From assembly GCF_004295665.1 (NCBI RefSeq), contig NZ_CP034759.1, positions 2,914,001-2,978,000 of the forward strand: DNA of 64,000 nucleotides, read 5' to 3'. The stretch comes from Litorilituus sediminis (GTDB lineage Bacteria; Pseudomonadota; Gammaproteobacteria; Enterobacterales; Alteromonadaceae). Below the pieces are notes generated by a model. It ran no database searches, was not told the DNA's origin, and saw only the letters and a list, made by a program, of their open reading frames with translations. Of this stretch, positions 19,197-27,505 are shown one piece after another (position 1 is the first letter of the stretch; every line of letters begins with the position of its first letter). The position numbers and the translations under genes were made by a program.

Positions 19197-19287
19197 AGAA
19201 TTAAATTTTAAATCACTATTCTTTATAGGGGTAATTAGGCGATACTAGCGCCATTATTTTTACAACTATAGTTTAAGCGAGCATCTT

Positions 19288-20523
19288 ATGTCTGATTGTT
19301 GTTCAGCCCCAGGCTTGTTGCCTTTTGAAAATGCTTTAGCGCGTATGCTTGAGCAAATTACGCCGATTACAGAAACCATAGAATTACCCATTAAAGACGC
19401 CTTAAATTATGTGTTGGCAGATAAGGTATTAAGCCCATTAAATGTGCCGCCACATGATAATTCGGCAATGGATGGTTATGCGTTTTCACTGGCTAGCTTA
19501 GCAAAGAGTAAAACATTGACTCTCGTTGGTCGCTCAATGGCTGGCTCGCCGTATCAGGGAGACTGTCAGCCGGGTGAATGTATTCGCATTATGACAGGGG
19601 CGAAAATGCCTGATTGCTGTGATAGCGTGGAAATGCAGGAAAACTGTCAGGTCGATGGTGAGCAAATAACTTTTCTAAAAGACAAGCAACTTGGCTCTCA
19701 TGTGCGCAAAGCTGGTGAAGATATTCAAATAAACCAGCAAGTGCTAGAAAAGGGCCATAGAATTAGCGCCGTTGATATTGGTGTTTTAGCTTCGCTAGGT
19801 GTTGCCACCGTAACAGTTTATCGTAAATTAAAAGTCGCTTTAATTGCTACGGGTGATGAATTAAAGCTGCCTGGGCAAGCGCTTAGCGAAGGCGATATTT
19901 ATGAAAGTAACAGTTTTGTGCTTTCAGCCATGTTAGAAAAATTACATGTTGATGTGATTGATTTTGGCATTATTAAAGATGATTTAGCAGCAATTACTGA
20001 CGTCTTTGTTAGTGCTGATAAACAAGCTGATGCGGTTATTTCTTCAGGTGGCGTTTCTGTTGGTGATGCAGATTATACCAAAACAGTATTAGATGAATTG
20101 GGAGAAATTGGCTTTTGGAAGATTGCCATGAAACCAGGTAAGCCTTTTGCCTTTGGCAAGTTAGCTAATAGCGTATTTTTTGGTTTGCCGGGTAACCCGG
20201 TTTCAGCATTAGTTACTTTCCATCAATTAGCGCTGGTTGCTTTAACGAAAATGCAAAACGCCAAGCCGCTAACGCGTACCAGTTTACAAGTGAAATGCGT
20301 GAGTGATTTACGTAAATCACCAGGACGTATGGATTTTCAGCGTGGCATCTTGTCGGTGAATGAGCAAGGCGAGACTGTGGTGGCATCAACTGGCTCACAA
20401 GGCTCAGGAATATTGTCGAGTTTGGCGCAAGCTAACTGCTTTATTGTTTTAGCAAGCGAGCAGGGTCATGTAAGTGCGGGTGAAACAGTGTCAGTACAAT
20501 TATTTGACCATTACCTGCACTAA
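19288..20523 (+). CDS. moeA: molybdopterin molybdotransferase MoeA
   Basis: A 411-aa protein that inserts molybdate into adenylated molybdopterin. Visible family features are PPHDNSAMDGYA (with the substrate-binding Asp), RIMTGAKMPD, SSGGVSVGDADYTK, KPGKPFAFG and VFFGLPGNPVSALVTF. Length matches E. coli MoeA. It is divergent from the moaA operon and sits behind the FNR-type site, so it can be induced separately from the cofactor genes. Confidence 0.96.
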   Translation: MSDCCSAPGLLPFENALARMLEQITPITETIELPIKDALNYVLADKVLSPLNVPPHDNSAMDGYAFSLASLAKSKTLTLVGRSMAGSPYQGDCQPGECIRIMTGAKMPDCCDSVEMQENCQVDGEQITFLKDKQLGSHVRKAGEDIQINQQVLEKGHRISAVDIGVLASLGVATVTVYRKLKVALIATGDELKLPGQALSEGDIYESNSFVLSAMLEKLHVDVIDFGIIKDDLAAITDVFVSADKQADAVISSGGVSVGDADYTKTVLDELGEIGFWKIAMKPGKPFAFGKLANSVFFGLPGNPVSALVTFHQLALVALTKMQNAKPLTRTSLQVKCVSDLRKSPGRMDFQRGILSVNEQGETVVASTGSQGSGILSSLAQANCFIVLASEQGHVSAGETVSVQLFDHYLH

Positions 20524-20601
20524 ATTTGGCGTGTAAATATCATAGCAACTATAGTACATAAGCTGAACACCTTGTTTTGGTAACTACTAGGGATGGCTCA
20601 T

Positions 20602-20988
20602 ATGAAGTATAAGTTAAGTTTTGCCACCATTAACCTTATTAAAGACAATATTATTGAAGTCATTGTTGATGCTGGCGTAGAAATATCGATGGAAATGGCT
20701 GAGGAATATGAAGATTTTTTAGCCAAATTATTTGATGATGATTTTGCTGTCTTGGTGAATAAAATTAATCGCTATGATTATGCCTTTGAAGCCAAACTAA
20801 CCATAGCTTCTCATGAAAAACTTAAAGCCATCGCGGTGATTAGTTACGATGATGAGGCTACCAAGAAAGTGGATGAAATGAACAAGTTGCGCCAACTTGA
20901 TGGCTGGAATTTAAAGGTTTTTTCTGGCTTGAATTTTGGCTGGCAAGATGGTGTCGATTGGTTAGAGCAAGAGCTGCTAGCAGGCTAA
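20602..20988 (+). CDS. unrecognised small protein, possible STAS/SpoIIAA-like fold
   Basis: About 128 aa with no motif I can name with confidence. The alternation of hydrophobic strands and helices (IIEVIVDAGVEIS, FAVLVNKIN, IAVISYD, FGWQDGVDWLEQEL) resembles the SpoIIAA/STAS-like 'SEC14' family, in which a C-terminal helix follows a phenylalanine-rich turn. The gene follows moeA by about 70 bp on the same strand and may share its transcript. An in-frame ATG at 20593 is possible, but the ATG at 20602 has AGGG at a better distance. Its stop codon lies in the loop of a terminator-like hairpin. Confidence 0.65.
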   Translation: MKYKLSFATINLIKDNIIEVIVDAGVEISMEMAEEYEDFLAKLFDDDFAVLVNKINRYDYAFEAKLTIASHEKLKAIAVISYDDEATKKVDEMNKLRQLDGWNLKVFSGLNFGWQDGVDWLEQELLAG

Positions 20989-21000
20989 CAGCTCTTTTGA
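20969..21000 (+). terminator. intrinsic terminator candidate overlapping a gene end
   Basis: AAGAGCTG (20969-20976) and CAGCTCTT (20989-20996) form an 8-bp stem followed by TTGATTT. The stop codon of the rightward small gene is in the 12-nt loop. It separates this gene from the convergent hemL. Confidence 0.5.
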
Positions 21001-21007
21001 TTTGCTA

Positions 21008-22291
21008 TTAAAGCTGTGCGAAGCACTTATCTGCGGCAGCGAGTGTTTTCTCGATGATTTCATCGGTATGTGCAGTAGATAAGAAGCTTGCTTCAAACGC
21101 TGATGGCGCTAAGTAAACCCCTTCATCTAACATCAAGTGGAAGAATTGTTTGAACTTCTCACCGTCACATTCAGTTGCCTGCTGATAACTTGAAATTGGT
21201 TGCTCTTCATCAGTAAAGAAGAAACCAAACATAGCACCAACATAGTTAATACTTAAGCTAACACCATTACGCTCTGCTGCTGCTTTAAAGCCCATAGCAA
21301 GTTTTTCTGTTGCTGCGCTTAATTGCTCATGCTTATCACCTTGTGATAATTCATTTAATGCCGCTAAACCTGCTGCCATAGCAATTGGGTTACCTGATAA
21401 GGTACCTGCTTGATAAACAGGGCCAACCGGGGCGATATAATCCATAATCTCTTGTTTACCGCCAAAAGCGCCTACTGGCATACCACCACCAATAACTTTA
21501 CCTAAGGTGGTTAAGTCAGGTTTGATGTTGTAGTGTGCTTGTGCGCCACCTAAAGCAACACGGAAACCTGTCATCACTTCATCAAAAATAAGTACGCTAC
21601 CGTATTGATTACATACTTCACGTAAACCTTCTAAGAAGCCTGCAACAGGTGGAATACAGTTCATATTACCTGCTACTGGTTCAACAATAATACAAGCAAT
21701 TTCTTCTGCGTATTTGGCAAAGATTTCTTTAACTTCGTCTAGGTTGTTATAGCTTACCGTTAAGGTGTGTTTAGCAAAGTCTGCTGGAATACCTGGAGAG
21801 TTAGGTACACCCATAGTTAATGCGCCTGAGCCTGCTTTAACTAGTAAAGAGTCTGCATGACCATGGTAACAACCTTCAAATTTTAAAATTTTGTCGCGAC
21901 CTGTGTAACCACGGGCTAAGCGAATAGCGCTCATTGTTGCTTCAGTACCAGAGCTTACCATACGTAAAGATTCCATTGACGGTACAAGTTCACGTACCTT
22001 TTCTGCCATGGTAATTTCTAATTCAGTTGGTGCGCCAAAGCTTAAGCCATTTTGTGCAGTATTCATCACGGCTTGTAAAATTGCTGGATGGTTATGTCCT
22101 AAAATCATTGGACCCCAAGAGCCAACATAATCGATATAAGCTTTATCATCAGCGTCATAAATATAAACGCCTTCTGCGCGCTTAATAAAGCATGGGTTAC
22201 CGCCAACGCCATTGAAAGCGCGAACAGGTGAGTTAACCCCACCTGGGATAATTTTTTGTGCTTGAGTAAATAATTGTTCTGATTTATTCAT
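21008..22291 (-). CDS. hemL: glutamate-1-semialdehyde 2,1-aminomutase HemL
   Basis: A 427-aa PLP enzyme that makes 5-aminolevulinate from glutamate-1-semialdehyde in the C5 haem pathway. Signature segments are [45 protein letters not shown], the PLP-Asp motif [18 protein letters not shown] and the PLP-lysine motif [18 protein letters not shown]. It lies downstream of pyrB on the same strand, 64 bp away with a hairpin between them, so it may be a separate unit. hemJ, another gene of the pathway, is 1.6 kb away. Confidence 0.97.
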   Translation of the reverse strand: MNKSEQLFTQAQKIIPGGVNSPVRAFNGVGGNPCFIKRAEGVYIYDADDKAYIDYVGSWGPMILGHNHPAILQAVMNTAQNGLSFGAPTELEITMAEKVRELVPSMESLRMVSSGTEATMSAIRLARGYTGRDKILKFEGCYHGHADSLLVKAGSGALTMGVPNSPGIPADFAKHTLTVSYNNLDEVKEIFAKYAEEIACIIVEPVAGNMNCIPPVAGFLEGLREVCNQYGSVLIFDEVMTGFRVALGGAQAHYNIKPDLTTLGKVIGGGMPVGAFGGKQEIMDYIAPVGPVYQAGTLSGNPIAMAAGLAALNELSQGDKHEQLSAATEKLAMGFKAAAERNGVSLSINYVGAMFGFFFTDEEQPISSYQQATECDGEKFKQFFHLMLDEGVYLAPSAFEASFLSTAHTDEIIEKTLAAADKCFAQL

Positions 22292-22327
22292 AATAAGCTT
22301 CTTGGTTCTCTATGAGTTAATCGTGCG

Positions 22328-22361
22328 ATAAAATAGCGCATGCTATAAGCAGGCGCTATTT
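22328..22361 (-). terminator. terminator hairpin after pyrB
   Basis: On the minus strand AAATAGCGC (22361-22353) and GCGCTATTT (22339-22331) form a 9-bp stem with a nested TGC/GCA extension, followed by TATC. The pyrB stop codon lies within the first arm. It probably limits readthrough from pyrB into hemL. Confidence 0.5.
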
Positions 22362-23372
22362 AATCATTTTGTTTGTGTACCAGTTTACTGGCTTTTCGTA
22401 TTGCGTTAATTGATCTTCAACACCTAAAGTTAAAGCAAATAGTGCCATTCTCACTAATACACCATTTTGCGCCTGTCTGAAGATGGCAAGATTATCTAAG
22501 TCATTAAGATCGGTATCTAACTCGTTCGCCTCTGGGCGTGAATCTCTAGGTAACGGGTGCATAATTACGGTATTTTCTTGACAATATTGTTTATAAATAC
22601 TGCGATTTAAACTGAAATGACCACGGTATAAATCGGCTTCATCTTTGCTGGCGAAACGTTCTTGTTGAATACGAGTTTGGTAAATAACATCAGACTTTAA
22701 ATTACCGGCCATTTCTTCGGTAATCACCACTTCATGGCCTGCATTAGTTAAGGTTGAAATCACGCTATCTGGCATTTGCAATGCTTTTGGTGACACCATA
22801 GTGACTTTAACATTATTGTATAAAATCAATAGTTTAGATAAAGAGTGTACCGTTCTACCGTGCTTTAAATCCCCCATAAGCACAATATTTAAGCCGTCTA
22901 ACCCTTTGTTATAGTGCATCATTTCAGATTGTATGGTGAATAAATCAAGCAGCGCTTGTGTTGGGTGCTCATTAGCGCCATCACCGCCATTAATAACGGG
23001 CACAGTACTACCTTGAGCAAATTCTTCAACGGAATGCATTTTTGGGTGACGCATAGCGATAACATCAGAATAGCCACTGATTACTTGCGCGGTATCATAA
23101 AGTGACTCGCCTTTACTTAAAGAAGAATTCTCTTGGCCTACGGTTTCTCTAACAAAACCGCCGAGTAAGTTAAATGCGGTGCCAAAGCTAACACGAGTAC
23201 GGGTGCTAGGTTCAAAAAATAGGTTGCTTAAAATCGCGCCATCAAGCACGTGACAACGCTTTTGTCTTGAGGCGTAGGGCGCCATTTGCGCTGAAACTTG
23301 TAGAATTTTAGCGATAGCATCACGATCGAACTGAGAGACTGACAGTATATGACTGCCTTGGAATTTCATCAT
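22356..23372 (-). CDS. pyrB: aspartate carbamoyltransferase catalytic chain PyrB
   Basis: About 338 aa. It makes N-carbamoyl-aspartate in pyrimidine synthesis. Catalytic motifs are intact: FFEPSTRTRVSFGTAF for carbamoyl phosphate, GDGANEHPTQALLDLFT, LMGDLKHGRTVHSL, and HPLPR near the C terminus. The ATG pair at 23372/23369 is chosen because AGG lies about nine nt upstream and the enzyme begins MKFQGSHILSV; an open upstream extension has no family similarity. No pyrI follows, so no regulatory chain is encoded next to it. Confidence 0.94.
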   Translation of the reverse strand: MMKFQGSHILSVSQFDRDAIAKILQVSAQMAPYASRQKRCHVLDGAILSNLFFEPSTRTRVSFGTAFNLLGGFVRETVGQENSSLSKGESLYDTAQVISGYSDVIAMRHPKMHSVEEFAQGSTVPVINGGDGANEHPTQALLDLFTIQSEMMHYNKGLDGLNIVLMGDLKHGRTVHSLSKLLILYNNVKVTMVSPKALQMPDSVISTLTNAGHEVVITEEMAGNLKSDVIYQTRIQQERFASKDEADLYRGHFSLNRSIYKQYCQENTVIMHPLPRDSRPEANELDTDLNDLDNLAIFRQAQNGVLVRMALFALTLGVEDQLTQYEKPVNWYTNKMIK

Positions 23373-23494
23373 CTTAATGAGCCTAAGAAATGTTATACCC
23401 GTCGCATTAGCGCCTGGTAACAGGTTAAAAAAATTTGCCAGAATATAGCACAATAGGCGAAAGTTGAGAATTATTAGATATGTTTTCTTACAAC

Positions 23495-23527
23495 TAAGAT
23501 GACGCAAAATTGTTTTGCGTCATCTTA
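23495..23527. terminator. 15-bp perfect hairpin between a membrane-protein gene and pyrB
   Basis: TAAGATGACGCAAAA (23495-23509) and TTTTGCGTCATCTTA (23513-23527) form a perfect 15-bp stem with loop TTG. It starts five bases after the stop codon of the leftward membrane-protein gene. There is no external T run, though the stem carries a T/A tract. It is a likely terminator or mRNA 3' end for the clc-hemJ unit and shields pyrB. Confidence 0.6.
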
Positions 23528-23531
23528 AGGG

Positions 23532-23900
23532 TTAGGCGGTTGTACTGCGAAGAGGCGTTGATGCTTTTTGGGGAAATGAGATAAAAGCAACGGCAAAAAA
23601 GAGCAGAAAAACAATAAAAGTGCTGATATTAGATTGATCGCGAATGCTGATATTAAAGTAGAACCATGCTTGCTCTACTAAGCCTATAATCAGGCCAATA
23701 GCAAAGAGTATTTTAGGGCTGTTTTCTCCCTTGGCGCCAAGCAGTTTGGCTAAGGCGTAACCTAAGATGGGCATAAAGGTCCAAATAAAAAAGACAATAA
23801 CGGAGAAAAACACCGCAGAGGCAGAAATACTGACCTTAAAAAAGATACCAAAGACTAAATAAAGCTGAAAGACTAAATAGCCATAATACAGTGGTAGCAT
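23532..23900 (-). CDS. unrecognised small integral membrane protein
   Basis: A 122-aa hydrophobic protein with four predicted transmembrane segments (about 5-22, 28-52, 65-82, 93-108). No family motif is recognised. It follows hemJ by 20 bp on the same strand and is probably co-transcribed with the ClC channel gene and hemJ. A membrane location is clear from composition; a function cannot be stated. Confidence 0.7.
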   Translation of the reverse strand: MLPLYYGYLVFQLYLVFGIFFKVSISASAVFFSVIVFFIWTFMPILGYALAKLLGAKGENSPKILFAIGLIIGLVEQAWFYFNISIRDQSNISTFIVFLLFFAVAFISFPQKASTPLRSTTA

Positions 23901-23920
23901 GTGTATATCCTCACCTTTAA

Positions 23921-24364
23921 TTAAGGCTTAACATAAGCCAAAATAATGACAGCAAATAAGATAATTACTGGAATTTCATTAAAGATACGGTAGAACTTTC
24001 CTGAACGAGTATTCTTATCTTGAGCAAAGGTTTTCACCAGCTTGAAGCAGTAGCCGTGATAAACAAATAACAAGATAACTAAGGTGATTTTAATGTGTAG
24101 CCATTTAGCTGCTGCAAACCAATCAGCGCCATAGGCATGAATAAGCGCTAAGCCTAAAACTAAGGTAAAAATGGCAAAAGGGGTGACAAAATAAAGTAAA
24201 CGTCGCTCCATACCTTTTAATTGCTCAGCAACTTCTTTTGACTTGGTTTCAGCGTGATTGACAAATAATCTAGGTAAATAAAAAATGCCAGCAAACCAAG
24301 CAACCATAAAAATCACATGAAATGCTTTCAGCCATAAAATGTTACTGAGTAAAAATGCGCTCAT
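23921..24364 (-). CDS. hemJ: protoporphyrinogen oxidase HemJ (UPF0093)
   Basis: A 147-aa inner-membrane protein with four helices. The family pattern KAFHVIFMVAWFAGIFYLPRLFVNH, with its conserved His, and the WLHIKITLV segment are clear. HemJ oxidises protoporphyrinogen IX to protoporphyrin IX in bacteria that lack HemG or HemY. The start codon overlaps the stop of the upstream ClC gene (TAATG at 24364), so translation is coupled. The link to hemL nearby supports a haem role. Confidence 0.85.
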   Translation of the reverse strand: MSAFLLSNILWLKAFHVIFMVAWFAGIFYLPRLFVNHAETKSKEVAEQLKGMERRLLYFVTPFAIFTLVLGLALIHAYGADWFAAAKWLHIKITLVILLFVYHGYCFKLVKTFAQDKNTRSGKFYRIFNEIPVIILFAVIILAYVKP

Positions 24365-26121
24365 TAAATTAATTTTCCTTCAACTAGGTAGTATCTTAGT
24401 TGTTCAAATGTAACAACGCCGATAATGTCATCAATATTTTCTTGGTAGATATAAACACCGCCACAACGTTGCTCTACCAGGGCTAAATAAGCCTCAGCCA
24501 AGGTTGCTTGGTTGGATAATGGTATAAGCTGATGAAGTTGCATTTTACCGTCAAACTTATATTCCACTTCCGATTCTTTGTGACCATGACTATTTTTTGT
24601 CTCAGGCAGTGAGACTAATGGTACATCAGCGTCAAATTCAGCCCAATAGTACGTGTTTTTGCCAGATGATTCTTTGTTTGATATCACTTTATTGATGACT
24701 AACGTATCAGCAGGTGTGCTGACTACTTCACCAGCAATAGAGCGCTCGCTGGCGTTAGTCAGAATATTGAGTTTCTCTTTCATCACCGCTAGCACGCCAA
24801 TTTTTTGCAAGGCTTCTTCGATGGGCGGCTTGTGGTAAATCAAGCCTTGAACATCAAGTTGCATCGTAAAAATTGAACGATTATTAAAGGCTTGCTTGGT
24901 AATAACGCTGGCAACCGTAATAACTATCATGGCTGGCACTATAATTTCTAATTGCCCGGTTAATTCAACAACCGCTAATAATGCCGCTAAGGGGGCATTT
25001 AAGGTTGCCGCCATAAAGCCAGCCATACCCATTAATATATAATCGCTCGCTAAGTTACTGCCAGGGAGTACTTGCGTTGCAATAACACCTGCGCATGCCC
25101 CTGCAATTGCACCAATACCGATAACCGGACCCACAATGCCGCCAGGTATACCTAGGCCAAGCGCTGTCATGGTCATGATAATTTTTGCCGCTAATAAGCT
25201 AAGTAATAAGCCAAGTTGCCAGTGATTGGCTAGAGAAAAATCAATCGCACTAGTGCCTGTACCCATAGCACCAGGAATTAAGTAGCCTAAGCTGCCAGTT
25301 ATAAAAGCCGCCATCATAAAGCGCGGAATGATATGTAGATTAGTGCTGTGCTTAACAAGCAAAACTAAATATTTATTAAATAGCGCAGCTAAAATACCAA
25401 GAAATACACCTAAAATAATTAAGGAAAAATAGTGACCATGCCCTAAGGTGATAGTGCTAAAGTACTCAAATTCATGCTTAGCACCAAAGATAGACTGGGT
25501 GATTAATGAGCCAATAATGGCGGCTAACATAACGGGAATAAAAATGTGAATTTTGTATTCGCGCATAATAACTTCCATAACAAAAATCACCGCAGCAATA
25601 GGGGTATTAAAGGTGGCGGCAATGCCTGCGGCAATACCACACGCACAAAGCGTGCGAATACTGTTATAGGGAAGTTTTAATAAATGGCCAACATAACTGC
25701 TACATGCTGCACCTAAATGTACCGCTGGCCCTTCTCTGCCAACAGAAAAGCCTGATGCTAAGGCGACAGCGCTGCCCCAAAATTGGTTTAAGGTATTTTT
25801 AAATGGGATGATGCCGTGCGCAACTTTTAGTCTATGTAAAACAAAAGGAATACCTGTTCTTAGGTATTTGTATCCGGTAAGCCAACCAATAAATAAAATA
25901 ACTAAGGAGCCAAGAATGGGTAAATCAAAACGACTTATGGAATCTAAACTGTTATAGTTATCGCGTTTTGTTAAATAGAGCTGCTGAATTTGTTCTATGG
26001 TCAGCGTAAACAAAACCACTAACAATGCTGAAGCGCAACCACCCAGAATGGCTAACAAACATATTTGCCAGGACGTTTTTGGCAAAGCCAAATGTTTTCG
26101 AATTGCCGCGATTGATATCAT
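24364..26121 (-). CDS. ClC-family chloride channel/transporter with C-terminal CBS region
   Basis: A 585-aa ClC protein. The selectivity and gating motifs are present: GFSVGREGPAVHLGAA, with the proton/gating glutamate in GREGP, and GIPGGIVGPVIGIGA. About 10-12 hydrophobic helices precede a cytoplasmic C-terminal tail from about residue 430 that ends in a CBS-like segment (TLAEAYLALVEQRCGGVYIYQE...IIGVVTFEQLRYYL). The gating glutamate suggests a chloride/proton antiporter. It is first in a leftward unit with hemJ and a small membrane protein, divergent from the gene at 26178. Confidence 0.88.
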   Translation of the reverse strand: MISIAAIRKHLALPKTSWQICLLAILGGCASALLVVLFTLTIEQIQQLYLTKRDNYNSLDSISRFDLPILGSLVILFIGWLTGYKYLRTGIPFVLHRLKVAHGIIPFKNTLNQFWGSAVALASGFSVGREGPAVHLGAACSSYVGHLLKLPYNSIRTLCACGIAAGIAATFNTPIAAVIFVMEVIMREYKIHIFIPVMLAAIIGSLITQSIFGAKHEFEYFSTITLGHGHYFSLIILGVFLGILAALFNKYLVLLVKHSTNLHIIPRFMMAAFITGSLGYLIPGAMGTGTSAIDFSLANHWQLGLLLSLLAAKIIMTMTALGLGIPGGIVGPVIGIGAIAGACAGVIATQVLPGSNLASDYILMGMAGFMAATLNAPLAALLAVVELTGQLEIIVPAMIVITVASVITKQAFNNRSIFTMQLDVQGLIYHKPPIEEALQKIGVLAVMKEKLNILTNASERSIAGEVVSTPADTLVINKVISNKESSGKNTYYWAEFDADVPLVSLPETKNSHGHKESEVEYKFDGKMQLHQLIPLSNQATLAEAYLALVEQRCGGVYIYQENIDDIIGVVTFEQLRYYLVEGKLI

Positions 26122-26177
26122 CTAGTAGGTAAATATAGAGTATTACATTTAACTTATAGGATTATTGTACTTTACAA

Positions 26178-26903
26178 ATGAATTGGTTAGCAAAAATAAA
26201 TCTTAATGTTGTCGTACAAAGGTTGGGACCTTTTAAGTCAGCGCTGTTTTTAATTTTACTGATTAGTTTATGTCTGTTTGTTGGTTATCGCCTTGGTAAT
26301 TATTATCATCAACATCAAGCGGCAAAGCTTAATCAGCAGCAAAGTCGCCTTGACGCTTTATATGAAGAACAAGCCAAGTTATTAGAGCGAATTCATACCT
26401 TAGAAGTTGAATTAACTGTTGAACAAATGGCCAATCAGCAAGCACAAGAAATGCTTAAACAGACGGCACAAGAACATTATGAAGATAAAAAGCAGCTAGC
26501 GTTTTATGAAAAAGTGATGGCACCGGAAAAGCAAGCTGATGGCTTAGTGATAGATAATGTTAAAGTTATAGCCACGCAAAGCCCTCATCATTATCAATTT
26601 CAAGTGGCGTTAGTTCAGCAGCAATTAAAACGTAGGCATACTAAAGGTTTTATTGACCTTGTTATTGCCGGCAGTTTAGATAATAAACCTACTCAGCTTA
26701 AGTTATCAGAAGTCGCTTCATTAACTAAAAAACAGTTATCTTTTAATTTTCAATATTTTCAGATTATTTCAGGCGAGCTTACTTTGCCAGAAAACTTTAT
26801 CCCTGAACAGATTATTGTTAGTGCTACTTTACCTAAAGCCCGCTGGCAAAAGTACTTTAAATTAGATAAGTCTTTTGCCTGGCAGCTAGATGAAAAATTA
26901 TAA
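26178..26903 (+). CDS. DUF6776-like membrane-anchored coiled-coil protein
   Basis: A 241-aa protein with one transmembrane segment near the N terminus (about 20-40, ALFLILLISLCLFVGYRLG). A long coiled coil follows (about 48-115, rich in Gln, Glu and Leu), then a globular periplasmic part with a beta-rich pattern ending in WQKYFKLDKSFAWQL. This layout fits the DUF6776 family of gammaproteobacteria, which has no known role. It is divergent from the ClC gene and 77 bp ahead of erpA. Confidence 0.7.
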   Translation: MNWLAKINLNVVVQRLGPFKSALFLILLISLCLFVGYRLGNYYHQHQAAKLNQQQSRLDALYEEQAKLLERIHTLEVELTVEQMANQQAQEMLKQTAQEHYEDKKQLAFYEKVMAPEKQADGLVIDNVKVIATQSPHHYQFQVALVQQQLKRRHTKGFIDLVIAGSLDNKPTQLKLSEVASLTKKQLSFNFQYFQIISGELTLPENFIPEQIIVSATLPKARWQKYFKLDKSFAWQLDEKL

Positions 26904-26980
26904 TACTTGATAAAATCACTCAGGTTTAAGATAATTACTAGTCTGTAAGTATAACCTTTAGTCGATTTTAAAGTAGAGCC

Positions 26981-27322
26981 ATGTCTAGTCCTGAGTTACC
27001 GATCAAATTTACTGATGCTGCTGCATCAAAAGTATTATCTTTGATCACTGAAGAAGAAAATCCTGAATTAAAGTTGCGTGTTTATGTAACAGGCGGCGGC
27101 TGCTCAGGTTTCCAATACGGGTTTACCTTTGATGAGAAGGTTAATGACGGTGATATGACCATAGAAAAGCAAGGCGTCGTTATGGTGGTTGATCCTATGA
27201 GCTTACAATATTTAGTTGATGGCGAAGTAGACTATTTAGAAAGCTTAGAAGGTAGCCGCTTTGTGGTAAATAACCCAAATGCAACCACAACGTGTGGCTG
27301 TGGTTCGTCATTCTCGATATAG
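26981..27322 (+). CDS. erpA: iron-sulfur cluster insertion protein ErpA
   Basis: A 113-aa A-type Fe-S carrier that delivers clusters to apo-proteins, including isoprenoid-synthesis enzymes. The three ligand cysteines are C41 (GGGCSGF), C105 and C107 (CGCGSSFSI at the C terminus), matching E. coli ErpA in spacing and length. A strong intrinsic terminator follows. Confidence 0.96.
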   Translation: MSSPELPIKFTDAAASKVLSLITEEENPELKLRVYVTGGGCSGFQYGFTFDEKVNDGDMTIEKQGVVMVVDPMSLQYLVDGEVDYLESLEGSRFVVNNPNATTTCGCGSSFSI

Positions 27323-27345
27323 AAGCTGTATCACTTAAGTTTTAT

Positions 27346-27375
27346 AAAACACCGGCTAATTAGCCGGTGTTTTTC
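27346..27375 (+). terminator. intrinsic terminator after erpA
   Basis: AAAACACCGGCTAA and TTAGCCGGTGTTTT form a self-complementary hairpin with a GC core, followed by T residues at 27370-27374. It ends the erpA transcript before the GAF-GGDEF gene. Confidence 0.88.
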
Positions 27376-27505
27376 GTTTAAGCGCTTATTTTATTTTGCT
27401 TTGAATTAATTTGCCTTGAAATAATTTACCTTGAAGTAACCAGTATCGGATATCTGCTATAGTTAAAAAGTTTTGCTGTTTTGCTTAATTTGAAATGGAG
27501 AAGCT

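Noticed and set aside
23373-23507. N-terminal extension of pyrB by 45 residues
   Set aside because: The extension has no similarity to carbamoyltransferases and begins inside the long hairpin; the ATG pair at 23372/23369 has a ribosome site and fits the enzyme start.
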